The notes under the pieces were generated by a model. The model saw only the letters and a program-made list of their open reading frames with translations. It had not been told where the DNA came from and did no database searches. A program made the translations under genes and the position numbers. 64,000 nt of DNA from the NCBI RefSeq assembly GCF_012844365.1, contig NZ_CP051626.1, positions 806,001 to 870,000 on the forward strand, given 5' to 3'. This stretch comes from Brevibacterium sp. 'Marine' (GTDB taxonomy: Bacteria > Actinomycetota > Actinomycetes > Actinomycetales > Brevibacteriaceae). This document shows positions 8,265 to 21,346 of the stretch, one piece after another (position 1 is the stretch's first letter; each line of letters begins with the position of its first letter).

Positions 8265-10649
8265 TCAGACGGCGGTTTCGGTCACCGCCGCGACGCTGCC
8301 GCCGAAGCGATCAGCCAGCGTACCCTCGTGGACCCTGCCGAGTTCGTCGAGTTTGATCGAGAAGTGGTCGACGACCTCGAGCTCGGGAGCTCCGTCGCCG
8401 GCATCGGTCATGCCGATGCGCACGAACGGGAACCGGCGTGCCGTGCACATGTCCTTGAAGCGGACTTCTTCCGACCGCGGCACGGCGACGATCGCGCGCG
8501 CCGCCGATTCGGAGAACAGTGCGGTGAACACGTCGATGCCGTCACGCTCGCAGACCTCGTCGAGCCAGATCCGGGCGCCGGTGCCATAGCGCAGCGACGA
8601 TTCGACGAGTGCCTGCGACAGTCCACCCTCGGACAGATCGTGCGCGGCATCGATCATGCCGTCGCGCGAGCAGTTGATGAGGATCTCGCCGAGTTCCTTC
8701 TCCGCCGCCGGCTTGTACTGCGGAGGAACACCGCCGAGGTGGCCCGCCGTGACGTCGGCCCACGCCGAACCGTCGAGCTCCGCCTCGGTGGTGCCGAGCA
8801 GATAGATGGTCTGGCCCGGCTCCTGCCAGCCGCTCGGGGTGGCGCGGGTGACATCATCGAAGACACCGAGCACACCGACGACCGGAGTCGGGTGGATGGC
8901 CACTCCGCCGGTCTGGTTGTACAGGGACACGTTGCCGCCGGTGACCGGGATTCCCATGTCCTGGCAGGCGCCGGCGAGGCCTTCGACAGCCTGCGCGAAC
9001 TGCCACATGATCTCCGGATCCTCGGGGGATCCGAAGTTCAGGCAGTCGGTGACCGCACGCGGAATGGCACCGGAGGTCGAGACGTTGCGGTAGGCCTCGG
9101 CCAGAGCCAGCTGGGCACCGCGCGCCGGGTCGAGGAAGCTGTAGCGGCCGTTGGCATCGGTGGCGATGGCCACGCCGAGACCGGACTCCTCGTCGACGCG
9201 GACGACACCGGCATCATCCGGGTAGGCCAATGCGGTATTGCCCTGAACGTACTTGTCGTACTGCGAGGTGATCCACGACTTCGAGGCGAGGTTCGGCGAC
9301 CCCGCGAGCTGCAGCACCGTCGACCGCAGCTCATCATCGGACTGGGGCTTCGCCAAACCAGCGGCCTCAACGGTGTTCGCCGCCACCTCGGCGGTCCATG
9401 ACGGTTCGGTGAACGGACGGTTGTACACGGGGCCGTCGTGAGCGACAGAGCGCGGGGGCACATCGACGATGACGTCGCCGTGCCATTCGATGACGAGACG
9501 ATCGGAGTCGGTGACCTCGCCGAGCACGGAGGTCTCGACCTCCCATTTGCCGACAATCTGCAAGAACTCCTCGAGGCGGTCCGGACGGACGACAGCCATC
9601 ATCCGCTCCTGCGACTCCGACATGAGGATCTCTTCAGGGGTCAGCGTCTCATCGCGCAGCAGCACGTCATCGAGGGCGATGTGCATACCGCCGTCGCCGT
9701 TGGACGCCAGTTCCGAGGTCGCACAGGAGATTCCCGCGGCGCCGAGGTCCTGAATGCCTTCGACGACACCGGCGTGGAAGAGCTCGAGGCAGCATTCGAT
9801 GAGCACCTTCTCAGCGAACGGATCGCCGACCTGCACGGCTGGACGCTTCGACGGCTTCGAATCGTCGAAGGACTCTGAAGCGAGGATCGAAGCACCGCCG
9901 ATGCCGTCGCCACCGGTGCGCGCACCGAAGAGCACGACCTTGTTGCCCAGTCCCGACGCGTTGGCCAAACGGATGTCCTCGTGTCGCATCACGCCCACAG
10001 CCAGGGCGTTGACCAGCGGATTTCCCTGATAGACGGAATCGAAGACGGTTTCGCCGCCGATGTTCGGCAGGCCCAGGGAGTTGCCGTAGTTGCTGATGCC
10101 GGCGACCACGCCGTGGACGACTCGGGCGGTGTCCGGATGGTCGATGGCTCCGAATCGCAGCTGATCCATCACGGCGACCGGGCGCGCGCCCATGGAGATG
10201 ATGTCGCGGACGATGCCGCCGACTCCGGTGGCAGCACCCTGGTGGGGTTCGACGTAGCTGGGGTGGTTGTGCGATTCGACCTTGAAGGTCACCGCCCAGC
10301 CGTTCCCGATGTCGACGACGCCGGCGTTCTCGCCGATGCCCACGAGCAGGTGCTTCTTCATGTCCTCGGTGACCTTGTCACCGAACTTGGACAGGTGGAC
10401 CTTCGAGGACTTGTACGAGCAGTGCTCGGACCACATCACCGAATACATGGCCAATTCCGCCGAGGTGGGGCGACGTCCGAGGATCGCCTTGATCTTCTCG
10501 TATTCGTCGGCCGTGAGACCGAGATCGGCGAAAGGCTGCTCGACGTCGGGGTTCGCCGCTGCGAACTCGACCGTCTCCTTGACCTTCTTCGATGCATTCT
10601 GCGGGGAATCGACCTGCGTGGAATCCGCAGAGCTGAGGTTAGACGTCAT
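8265..10649 (-). CDS. purL: Phosphoribosylformylglycinamidine synthase subunit II
   Basis: A 794-residue small-type PurL, the FGAM synthetase subunit of the PurSQL complex. It uses ATP and ammonia delivered from PurQ to convert FGAR to FGAM, the fourth step of purine synthesis. Motifs include [11 protein letters not shown] (residues 72-82), [12 protein letters not shown] and the catalytic-region ESHNHPS (125-131), with two AIRS-type repeats. The N-terminal 25 residues are extra and polar. ATG at 10649 has GAAGAGGAC just upstream on the minus strand. Its partners purQ and purS are 27 kb away at 37.3-38.3 kb, whereas many actinobacteria keep them close. The rRNA operons, IS and exporter genes lie between. 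Confidence 0.95.
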   Translation of the reverse strand: MTSNLSSADSTQVDSPQNASKKVKETVEFAAANPDVEQPFADLGLTADEYEKIKAILGRRPTSAELAMYSVMWSEHCSYKSSKVHLSKFGDKVTEDMKKHLLVGIGENAGVVDIGNGWAVTFKVESHNHPSYVEPHQGAATGVGGIVRDIISMGARPVAVMDQLRFGAIDHPDTARVVHGVVAGISNYGNSLGLPNIGGETVFDSVYQGNPLVNALAVGVMRHEDIRLANASGLGNKVVLFGARTGGDGIGGASILASESFDDSKPSKRPAVQVGDPFAEKVLIECCLELFHAGVVEGIQDLGAAGISCATSELASNGDGGMHIALDDVLLRDETLTPEEILMSESQERMMAVVRPDRLEEFLQIVGKWEVETSVLGEVTDSDRLVIEWHGDVIVDVPPRSVAHDGPVYNRPFTEPSWTAEVAANTVEAAGLAKPQSDDELRSTVLQLAGSPNLASKSWITSQYDKYVQGNTALAYPDDAGVVRVDEESGLGVAIATDANGRYSFLDPARGAQLALAEAYRNVSTSGAIPRAVTDCLNFGSPEDPEIMWQFAQAVEGLAGACQDMGIPVTGGNVSLYNQTGGVAIHPTPVVGVLGVFDDVTRATPSGWQEPGQTIYLLGTTEAELDGSAWADVTAGHLGGVPPQYKPAAEKELGEILINCSRDGMIDAAHDLSEGGLSQALVESSLRYGTGARIWLDEVCERDGIDVFTALFSESAARAIVAVPRSEEVRFKDMCTARRFPFVRIGMTDAGDGAPELEVVDHFSIKLDELGRVHEGTLADRFGGSVAAVTETAV

Positions 10650-10811
10650 GTCCTCTTCGGGGCCCTTTCATACGACACGGCACTCACGGCCAATCTTAGC
10701 CGTGTCCCCACTGCAAGGGCGAAGCGCGTCCACGGCAGGGCCGCCTCGGGGAGGGGATGGGCCGTTCCCGGCTGGGAATCGGACGGTCGCACGCCACTTA
10801 GAATGGAAACC

Positions 10812-11723
10812 ATGGCAACTCCCAAGATCGTCCTGTTCTATGTCTTCACCCCGCTGCCCGACCCCGAAGCGGTCAAGCTGTGGCAGCACACCCTAGCCGA
10901 GAGCCTCGGTCTCAAAGGGCGGATCATCGTATCGAAGGACGGAATCAACGCCACGGTCGGAGGGGACGTCTTCGACGTTAAGCAGTACGTGCGGGCGACG
11001 AAGTCCTACGCGCCATTCAAGGGAGCGGACATCAAATGGTCGAACGGTCAGGGCGATGACTTCCCGCGCCTGAGCGTGAAGGTCCGCGACGAACTCGTCA
11101 CCTTCGGCACCCCGGACGAGATCACCGTGACAGACGACGGAGTCCAAGGCGGCGGCCAGCATCTCAAACCCGGAGCCCTGCACAAGCTCCTCGACGAACG
11201 CGGCGAGGAGGTCGTCTTCTTCGACGGGCGCAACGCGATGGAGGCGCAGATCGGGAAGTTCCGGGACGCGATCGTGCCCGACACGGACACCACGCGTGAC
11301 TTCATCGCCGAGATCGAATCCGGCAAATACGACGACCTCAAGGACAAGCCCGTCGTCACCTACTGCACCGGCGGAATCCGCTGCGAGGTCCTGTCCGTGC
11401 TCATGAAGAACCGCGGATTCGAAGAGGTCTATCAGCTCGACGGAGGCATCGTCCGCTACGGCGAGACCTTCGGCAGCTCCGGCTACTGGGACGGATCGCT
11501 CTACGTCTTCGACAAGCGCATGCACGTCGAGTTCGGGGACAATGTCGAATCCATCGGGCACTGTGTGTCCTGCGACAAGAAGACCCCGGAGTTCGTCAAC
11601 TGTGCGAACCTCGAGTGCCGCAGACAGTACCTGCGGTGCGCCGATTGCACGGACAAGGGTCTGCAGCCCTATTGCGCCGACTGCGTCGAGCAGGGGACCC
11701 CCGCCGAGGCGGCCGCCGGCTGA
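10812..11723 (+). CDS. trhO: Oxygen-dependent tRNA uridine-34 hydroxylase, rhodanese family
   Basis: A 303-residue YceA/TrhO protein, expected to make 5-hydroxyuridine at position 34 of certain tRNAs. It has an N-terminal acylphosphatase-like domain ([27 protein letters not shown]) and a rhodanese domain ([18 protein letters not shown]). The active-site loop CTGGIRCE starts at Cys185. The C-terminal 60 residues hold eight or more Cys in pairs (CVSCDKK, CANLEC, CADC, CADC), as expected for the zinc-like tail of this family. ATG 10812 is chosen because [12 protein letters not shown] begins the fold; an in-frame ATG at 10803 is possible. A 162-base gap separates it from the divergent purL. Confidence 0.9.
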   Translation: MATPKIVLFYVFTPLPDPEAVKLWQHTLAESLGLKGRIIVSKDGINATVGGDVFDVKQYVRATKSYAPFKGADIKWSNGQGDDFPRLSVKVRDELVTFGTPDEITVTDDGVQGGGQHLKPGALHKLLDERGEEVVFFDGRNAMEAQIGKFRDAIVPDTDTTRDFIAEIESGKYDDLKDKPVVTYCTGGIRCEVLSVLMKNRGFEEVYQLDGGIVRYGETFGSSGYWDGSLYVFDKRMHVEFGDNVESIGHCVSCDKKTPEFVNCANLECRRQYLRCADCTDKGLQPYCADCVEQGTPAEAAAG

Positions 11724-11738
11724 GCGTGTGACCTCGCT

Positions 11739-12755
11739 TCAGCGCAGCAGGTTCTTCGTCGCCGCATCGATGTCGGTCCACCTGAAGTCGAACCCGGCCG
11801 CTTCGAGTCGTGCCGGCAGCACCCACCGACTCTTGAGCACGAGTTCCGACTCCTGACGCAGGACGGTCATCCCGATCTCGAGCAGCCACCTGGGTGCAGG
11901 AATCCCCACGGGCATGCGCACTGCTGTGCGCAGCGCTTTCATCAGTGAGCGATTGTCCGCGACCTGTGGGTTCGAGACGTTGATCGGCCCGCTGAGCTCG
12001 TCATGTTCGTCGATGAACCGGATCGCCCGGAGCACATCGTCGATGTGGACCCAGCTGAACCGCTGTCGTCCGTGAGTCGGCGGATGCCCCCGCCAGACGG
12101 TCGGCCCGGAAGCGTCCGGGCCGATCCCGCGATAGCGCCGGTGCGGGAACCAGCGACCTTCATACTGGGCACCGCCTGCACCGAATCTGGCCGCGGTGGC
12201 CAACATGTTCAGCGCCGCTCCGTCACCGAGCACGATCGCCATTCGCAACGCGACTCGTCGGGTCGCGGGCAGGTCCCCGGCGAAGAACTCCTTCTCCCAG
12301 GCTTTGGCGATGTCGACCGAGAACCCTTCGCCGATGTCTCCGTCGTCCTCGGTCTGCGGGCGGTCCATCGCGTGACGGTAGATGGTCGCCGTGCTCGAGT
12401 TGATCCACAGGCGCGGCGGCGCCGAGGCGGCCGACACGGCCGTATTGAGAGTGCGGGTCGTATCGACGCGGGAGTCCCAGATGACCTGGCGGTTGGCATC
12501 CGTATACCGGCACCCGACGCTGCGACCGGCGAGGTTGATGAGCAGATCGGCGCCGTCGACGAGCTCGGCGATTCGGTCGGGACGATCCCAGGTGGCGTCG
12601 GCCGAGGCGGGGGAGCGGCCGATCGTCCGTGTTGCATACCCCCACGTGGTGAGTGCATTCAGCAGCTCGCCGCCGATGAATCCTGATGCGCCTGCGACGA
12701 CGGCGATCGGAGCCTGGGCGTTCGGCAGTGATGTGTCTGCGGGTTCGATGCTCAT
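11739..12755 (-). CDS. TIGR01777-type NAD(P)-dependent epimerase
   Basis: A 338-residue extended short-chain dehydrogenase. The Rossmann motif VVAGASGFIGGEL is at residues 19-31. LINLAGRSVGCRY and INSSTATIYRHAMDRP mark the TIGR01777 subgroup, in which the usual catalytic YxxxK Tyr region is altered. The C-terminus (LPARLEAAGFDFRWTDIDAA) fits DUF1731. The substrate is unknown. It is the single-domain paralogue of the fusion at 4347. ATG at 12755 is 7 bases after a TAGCGT box (complement of 12763-12768), so it is probably leaderless. It is convergent with trhO, 15 bases apart, and divergent from the first rRNA operon. Confidence 0.8.
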   Translation of the reverse strand: MSIEPADTSLPNAQAPIAVVAGASGFIGGELLNALTTWGYATRTIGRSPASADATWDRPDRIAELVDGADLLINLAGRSVGCRYTDANRQVIWDSRVDTTRTLNTAVSAASAPPRLWINSSTATIYRHAMDRPQTEDDGDIGEGFSVDIAKAWEKEFFAGDLPATRRVALRMAIVLGDGAALNMLATAARFGAGGAQYEGRWFPHRRYRGIGPDASGPTVWRGHPPTHGRQRFSWVHIDDVLRAIRFIDEHDELSGPINVSNPQVADNRSLMKALRTAVRMPVGIPAPRWLLEIGMTVLRQESELVLKSRWVLPARLEAAGFDFRWTDIDAATKNLLR

Positions 12756-12770
12756 ACTCAGGACGCTAAC

Positions 12771-12788
12771 ACCCCGCTTTCGCGGGGC
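12771..12788. other. Short GC hairpin between epimerase promoter and rRNA promoter
   Basis: ACCCCGC and GCGGGGCT flank a TTTC loop. It lies immediately upstream of the epimerase -10 box and before the rRNA leader repeat. It may insulate the two divergent units; its role is not certain. Confidence 0.5.
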
Positions 12789-12847
12789 TGTTGATGCGGC
12801 GTGGAGGCCGTGTGGTGGGTGTCACGTGGAGAAAGTCGGTTTTGGAT

Positions 12848-12877
12848 TTGCACGTCGCCTCTGGGGTGGTCTAGAGT
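12848..12877 (+). promoter_or_regulatory. Candidate rRNA promoter of rrnA
   Basis: TTGCAC (12848-12853), an 18-base spacer and TAGAGT (12872-12877) give a near-consensus housekeeping promoter about 410 bases before the 16S. The same boxes recur at 22709 and 22733 in copy 2. Further promoters in the leader are possible. Confidence 0.55.
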
Positions 12878-13052
12878 TATATCTCGTTGCCCCGCCGGAA
12901 ACGAGGTTCACGGAACACCGTTTCTACCGGGTCTGACCAGGACAAACACGGTTTGATCCAAGTGTTCAGGCGATCGGGTGGGTGACAGAAAAATGAAACT
13001 GATACCCCCAGTGAACACACTGTCTTTTTGTGTGGTGTGGTGATGGGTGTGT

Positions 13053-13078
13053 GTTTGTGGTTTGAGAATCCAATAGCG
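13053..13078 (+). promoter_or_regulatory. rRNA antitermination/processing motif (boxA-type) in rrnA leader
   Basis: GTGGTTTGAGAATCCAATAG resembles the conserved TTTGAGAACTCAATAG element of actinobacterial rRNA leaders. A related copy, GGTTTGAGAATCGTATAG, occurs in the 16S-23S spacer at 15100. Its presence before both large rRNA genes supports an antitermination or processing role. Confidence 0.6.
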
Positions 13079-13148
13079 TGTTTGTTTGAACAAGTTGTGA
13101 TGCCAGAACAATTTATTTTCTGGTAAGACAATCACCTGGCCAAACATT

Positions 13149-13182
13149 GGTTCGCCCCTGGTGGGTGGTTCTTCGCCGAACC
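13149..13182 (+). other. Stem-loop in the rrnA leader
   Basis: GGTTCG and CGAACC bracket a GC-rich loop, followed by a second short stem (ACCCCGTGAGGGGT, around 13241). They probably belong to the structured precursor around the 16S 5' end. The unit recurs in copy 2. Confidence 0.45.
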
Positions 13183-13292
13183 TCCTGCTGTGTGGGGTGG
13201 ATGGTGTGTTTGGTCAGTAATTTTATGGGTCAACCTTCTCACCCCGTGAGGGGTTGGCTGTCTTGCTGGGATTCATTCGTTACATAAAGTTT

Positions 13293-18345
<5,053 letters not shown>

Positions 18346-18528
18346 ATTCCAAGTGGGGTTGGTGTGTGCGAGAGAGTGTTTCTGTGAGTAATCTTTTCTA
18401 GTTGTGATGAGAGAATGCGCCCTTGTGGGGTGCGCATGACATTGTTTTTGGTGTTCGCGTTCGCTGTGCGGTTCTTGGACCACTACCGCTGACAATCCTT
18501 GTGGGTTGTGGTGGTGGTCTGTGTGGTT

Positions 18529-18648
18529 TTGCGGTGGTGATAGTGGTGGGGAAACGCCCGGTTAACCGTTCCGATCCCGGTAGCTAAGCCCATTCGCGCT
18601 GATGGTACTGCAACTTGGTGGTTGTGGGAGAGTAAGTGACTGCCGCAA
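18529..18648 (+). rRNA. rrf: 5S rRNA of rrnA
   Basis: About 120 bases, with typical actinobacterial 5S features: GGGGAAACGCCCGG, GATCCCGGTAGCTAAGCC, GATGGTACTGCA and GTGGGAGAGTAAG. The ends TTGCGGTGGT and ACTGCCGCAA form the terminal helix. It is identical to the copies at 20558 and 28407 as far as I can compare. Confidence 0.95.
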
Positions 18649-18659
18649 TATTCTTTGGG

Positions 18660-18695
18660 GTGATGGCCTCGTCCAGTCTTGGGCGGGGCCATCAC
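18660..18695 (+). terminator. Terminator after rrnA 5S
   Basis: GTGATGGCC (18660-18668) pairs with GGCCATCAC (18687-18695), with an inner GTCC/GGGC helix. It lies 12 bases after the 5S. The sequence TGTATTCACGATG follows, and it also follows the terminators of the other two 5S genes. Confidence 0.75.
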
Positions 18696-18728
18696 TGTAT
18701 TCACGATGAGGTGTGTTGCCCGTGCTTG

Positions 18729-18790
18729 TTGCTACCTGAAGGGGGCCCAGCTACCTGGCGCGGGGTTGCTGAGCCCCCGCCAGGTAGCAA
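18729..18790. repeat. 62-bp nested palindrome, copy 1
   Basis: Outer arms begin TTGCTACCTG and end CAGGTAGCAA. An inner hairpin is built around ACCTGGCGCGGGGTT. Related copies lie at 20758, 28643 and 58124. See copy 4 for the best-conserved structure. Confidence 0.75.
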
Positions 18791-18857
18791 ATGGCCTCGT
18801 CCGACTCTGACCTGACTTGCACAAGTAGATGAGGTTTTCGGGGCCGCCGAGCATATT

Positions 18858-18873
18858 CCTCCTGGTCAGGAGG
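18858..18873 (+). other. Hairpin upstream of the transposase gene
   Basis: CCTCCTG-GT-CAGGAGG, a 7-bp stem with a 2-base loop, lies 48 bases before the transposase start. In many insertion sequences such hairpins block read-through from flanking genes. Here it would face rRNA operon transcription (inference). Confidence 0.45.
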
Positions 18874-18921
18874 TTGCTTGTTTCGGATTTGGGTAACTAA
18901 TTTGAGCCTTATCATGGTGGA

Positions 18922-20475
18922 ATGAGCCCATTCGTGCGCAAGGTCCCGACCGCGTCGGGCGCCACATCCGTACAGATCGCTGATAAGACCGGCGGGAAGT
19001 ACCGGATCGTCGAGCACCTCGGGTCAGCCCACACACCCGAAGACCTCGCCGCTCTCGTCGAGGCCGGCAAAGCCAAACTGCGCGACCCCGGACAGGCCAC
19101 ACTCGACTTCGATATTGCCGACAAACCACGAGTGGCATCGGCAGTCGTGAAGTCCAGCAGATCCGGACTCCTCATCGACACGATCCGCACCGTGTACGAA
19201 AGGCTCGGGTTCGACATCATCGACGATGAAGCATTCTTCCAACTCGTCGCTGCCCGATTGGTTGAGCCGACGTCGAAGTCCGCCAGTGTCAGAGTCCTTG
19301 ACGAACTCGGTGTCGACGTCGTTCACCACAACACGTTCCTCAACAGCCTTATCCGGGCAAAAGAACGCGACTACCGGGCACAGATCGCTGAGAAATGCTT
19401 CGCCCACAGCGTCGCTACCACCGGGATCAGCCTGCTCCTCTATGACGTCACGACCTTGTATTTCGAAGCTGAGAAGGAAGACGATCTGCGCCAGGTCGGG
19501 TACTCGAAAGAACGTCGTGTCGACCCGCAGATCGTCGTCGGGTTGCTCGTCGACAGGACGGGGTTCCCACTCGAGATCGGGTGCTTCGAAGGCGCGAAAG
19601 CCGAGACCCACACGATCATTCCCGTGATCAAAGCCTTCCAACACCGCCACCAGGTGGCGGACATGGTCGTCGCCGCTGATGCGGGCATGCTGTCGGCGAA
19701 GAACCTCAAGGAACTCGACGATGCTGGGCTGCGGTTCATCGTCGGGTCGAGGCAGACGAAAGCACCACATGACCTGGCTACGCATTTTCGGTGGAACGGT
19801 GAGTACACCGACGATGGACAGATCATCGACACGATTACTCCGAAAGGGGTGAAGCGACTCGATCCGGAGCGGGTGAAGAAGCGACGCGAACCCGTGTGGT
19901 CGGCTACGGAACATCCGGATGCGTGGCGAGTGGTGTGGCAGTACCGGCGCAAACGGGCGATGCGTGATGAGCAGACGCTGAACCTACAGCGCAACCGCGC
20001 ACTGGCAATCATCGATGGTGACAAGCCAGCGAAGAAGGCCCGGTTCGTGAAAGTCACGGACGAGGAGAAAGCCTTCGATGAGAAGGCGTATGAGCGGGCG
20101 ATGAAGCTGACGGGGTTCAAGGGCTACGTGACGAACATTCCCGTCGGGACTATGCCAGCGACCGAGGTCATCGGCAGCTATCACGATCTCTGGCAGGTCG
20201 AGCAGTCTTTTCGGATGTCGAAGACCGACTTGAGAGCCAGGCCGATCTTTCACCGGACCAGGGATGCGATTGAGGCGCACTTGACGGTCGTGTTCACGGC
20301 GTTGGCCGTATCGAGGTTCATGCAGGCCGCGACTGGGGCGTCGTTGAAGAAGATCATCACGAGTTTGCGGCCGTTGCGGGAGTTCACCGGGCGGGTCGGT
20401 GGGCAGGACATCACGTTCACACCGGAGGTACCTAGGGCCGTCGAGAACATGCTCCAGGCGCTGGAAAAGTCGTAG
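18922..20475 (+). CDS. IS1634-family (IS4-like) DDE transposase
   Basis: A 517-residue transposase close to the family's usual length, apparently intact. The first catalytic Asp is in LLYDVTTLYFE (about residue 174) and the second in VVAADAGMLS (about 252). The Glu is in the YHDLWQVEQSFRMSK signature (about 420-434), which matches the Y-(2)-R/L-(3)-E-(6)-K motif of IS4-type enzymes. There is no frameshift. ATG 18922 lacks a normal ribosome site, but TATCAT lies 6 bases upstream, so a leaderless transcript is plausible. The gene is in the same direction as the rRNA operons. No second copy occurs in the window. Confidence 0.92.
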   Translation: MSPFVRKVPTASGATSVQIADKTGGKYRIVEHLGSAHTPEDLAALVEAGKAKLRDPGQATLDFDIADKPRVASAVVKSSRSGLLIDTIRTVYERLGFDIIDDEAFFQLVAARLVEPTSKSASVRVLDELGVDVVHHNTFLNSLIRAKERDYRAQIAEKCFAHSVATTGISLLLYDVTTLYFEAEKEDDLRQVGYSKERRVDPQIVVGLLVDRTGFPLEIGCFEGAKAETHTIIPVIKAFQHRHQVADMVVAADAGMLSAKNLKELDDAGLRFIVGSRQTKAPHDLATHFRWNGEYTDDGQIIDTITPKGVKRLDPERVKKRREPVWSATEHPDAWRVVWQYRRKRAMRDEQTLNLQRNRALAIIDGDKPAKKARFVKVTDEEKAFDEKAYERAMKLTGFKGYVTNIPVGTMPATEVIGSYHDLWQVEQSFRMSKTDLRARPIFHRTRDAIEAHLTVVFTALAVSRFMQAATGASLKKIITSLRPLREFTGRVGGQDITFTPEVPRAVENMLQALEKS

Positions 20476-20557
20476 ATTCTGCTGTCAGCGGTGGGTAACT
20501 AAAGTTGTGCAACTCAGGTGACAATCCTTGTGGGTTGTGGTGGTGGTCTGTGTGGTT

Positions 20558-20677
20558 TTGCGGTGGTGATAGTGGTGGGGAAACGCCCGGTTAACCGTTC
20601 CGATCCCGGTAGCTAAGCCCATTCGCGCTGATGGTACTGCAACTTGGTGGTTGTGGGAGAGTAAGTGACTGCCGCAA
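20558..20677 (+). rRNA. rrf: Extra 5S rRNA gene separated from its operon by the IS
   Basis: The full 5S sequence is identical to the rrnA copy and carries its own downstream terminator. It lies outside either rRNA transcription unit: the rrnA terminator and the IS are upstream. Expression would need read-through or an outward promoter in the IS end. It appears to be a by-product of the insertion. Confidence 0.92.
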
Positions 20678-20688
20678 TATTCTTTGGG

Positions 20689-20724
20689 GTGATGGCCTCG
20701 TCCAGTCTTGGGCGGGGCCATCAC
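20689..20724 (+). terminator. Terminator after the extra 5S
   Basis: The hairpin GTGATGGCC...GGCCATCAC and the following TGTATTCACGATGAGG are the same as at 18660-18695. Confidence 0.7.
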
Positions 20725-20757
20725 TGTATTCACGATGAGGTGTGTTGCCCGTGCTTG

Positions 20758-20818
20758 TTGCTACCTGATGGGGCCGGGCTACCTGGCGCGGGGTTGCTGC
20801 GCCGCCGTCAGGTAGCAA
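20758..20818. repeat. 62-bp nested palindrome, copy 2 (61 bp here)
   Basis: TTGCTACCTG to CAGGTAGCAA. It differs from copy 1 in several arm positions (GGGGCCGGGCT instead of GGGGGCCCAGCT on the left, GCGCCGCCGTC instead of GAGCCCCCGCC on the right), although the surrounding 320-bp repeat is otherwise nearly identical. Confidence 0.75.
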
Positions 20819-20859
20819 ATGGCCTCGTCCGACTCTGAGCGGGAGCCGGGCGAGGCCAT
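20819..20859 (+). terminator. Second terminator-like hairpin, interrupted in copy 1
   Basis: ATGGCCTCG (20819-20827) pairs with CGAGGCCAT (20851-20859). In the left repeat copy only the first half is present (to 18810), because the IS starts within its loop. TGTATTC follows shortly after, as with the 5S terminators. Confidence 0.65.
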
Positions 20860-21025
20860 TCGTGTATTCTCCGGCCCGGTCGCCGGCGACTATGAGCGGT
20901 GTTCTTACTGACGCGCAGAGATTGTGTGGAGTCGCCCCGGACAGGAGCCGGCCATCGATTCGCTCGAAATGGGCATTGCCGGTGGATCTAATGACGCGTA
21001 TTCTAGTCGTTAATAGATTATGTGG

Positions 21026-21040
21026 TGAGTATTGCACTCA
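21026..21040 (+). promoter_or_regulatory. Candidate HipB operator before hipBA
   Basis: TGAGT-ATTGC-ACTCA is an inverted repeat 12 bases before the hipB start, overlapping the region between an AT-rich stretch (TTAATAGATTATG) and the ribosome site AAGGAG (21042-21047). Autorepression by HipB is usual for the family; this site is inference. Apart from this and the hairpin ending at 20859, I see nothing in 20860-21025. Confidence 0.4.
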
Positions 21041-21052
21041 TAAGGAGCCCAG

Positions 21053-21346
21053 ATGAGCGTCACTCGACAAGTGGATCGCCGCCTCAGCGAGATCGGATCC
21101 TCGATTCGTCGGTGGCGACTCATGCAATCGCTCAAGGCAGTCGAAGTCGCAGAGCGGGCCGGCATCTCTCGATCGACGCTCCAGAAAGTCGAACGTGGTG
21201 ACGCAGGCGTATCAATCGGGGCAGTGATGTCGGTTATGCAGGCACTGGGGCAGCTCGACCATGTGTCCGCCGCATTTGATCCTCTGAGCACCGATGTCGG
21301 CAGATTACGTTCCGCTGAAACACTTCCAAACAGGGTCCGTCGATGA
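21053..21346 (+). CDS. hipB: HipB-like XRE-family antitoxin
   Basis: A 97-residue protein with a Cro/C1-type helix-turn-helix at residues 20-75 (RRWRLMQSLKAVEVAERAGI, then SRSTLQKVERGDAGVSIG). It is expected to bind and neutralise the HipA kinase and repress its own operon. A strong ribosome site (AAGGAG) lies 6 bases before ATG 21053. Its stop overlaps the hipA start (ATGA). A disordered Arg-rich tail (LPNRVRR) ends the protein. The pair is wedged between two rRNA operons. Confidence 0.85.
   Translation: MSVTRQVDRRLSEIGSSIRRWRLMQSLKAVEVAERAGISRSTLQKVERGDAGVSIGAVMSVMQALGQLDHVSAAFDPLSTDVGRLRSAETLPNRVRR

Larger units (their letters stand above)
18490..18810 (+). repeat. Left copy of the IS-flanking ~320-bp direct repeat
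   Basis: Bases 18490-18810 (TGACAATCC to GACTCTGA) recur at 20519-20838. The left copy ends exactly where the IS begins, and the right copy begins exactly where the IS ends. The block holds a whole 5S gene, its terminator and a 62-bp palindrome. The only clear differences are inside the palindrome arms. This is the pattern expected of a long target-site duplication. Confidence 0.85.
18811..20518 (+). mobile_element. IS1634-like insertion sequence, 1708 bp
   Basis: Terminal inverted repeats CCTGACTTGCACAA (18811-18824) and, reverse-complemented, CCTGAGTTGCACAA (20505-20518) match at 13 of 14 bases. One transposase gene fills the element. GGGTAACTAA occurs as a direct repeat near both ends (18891 and 20493). 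Flanking copies of a 320-bp target abut the ends exactly. IS1634 and IS1549, in the same family, are known for long, variable target duplications. The left end lies in the loop of a terminator hairpin that is intact at 20819-20859. Confidence 0.88.
20519..20838 (+). repeat. Right copy of the IS-flanking ~320-bp direct repeat
   Basis: It starts at TGACAATCC immediately after the IS end and runs to GACTCTGA, then continues into sequence that in the left copy is replaced by the IS. Joining the left flank of copy 1 to the right flank of this copy restores an ordinary 23S-5S-terminator layout. That supports duplication during insertion rather than independent 5S genes. Confidence 0.85.

Noticed and set aside
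18811..20518. IS as part of a composite transposon around the hipBA pair
   Set aside because: There is only one copy of the IS, and its flanking repeats are explained as target duplication.
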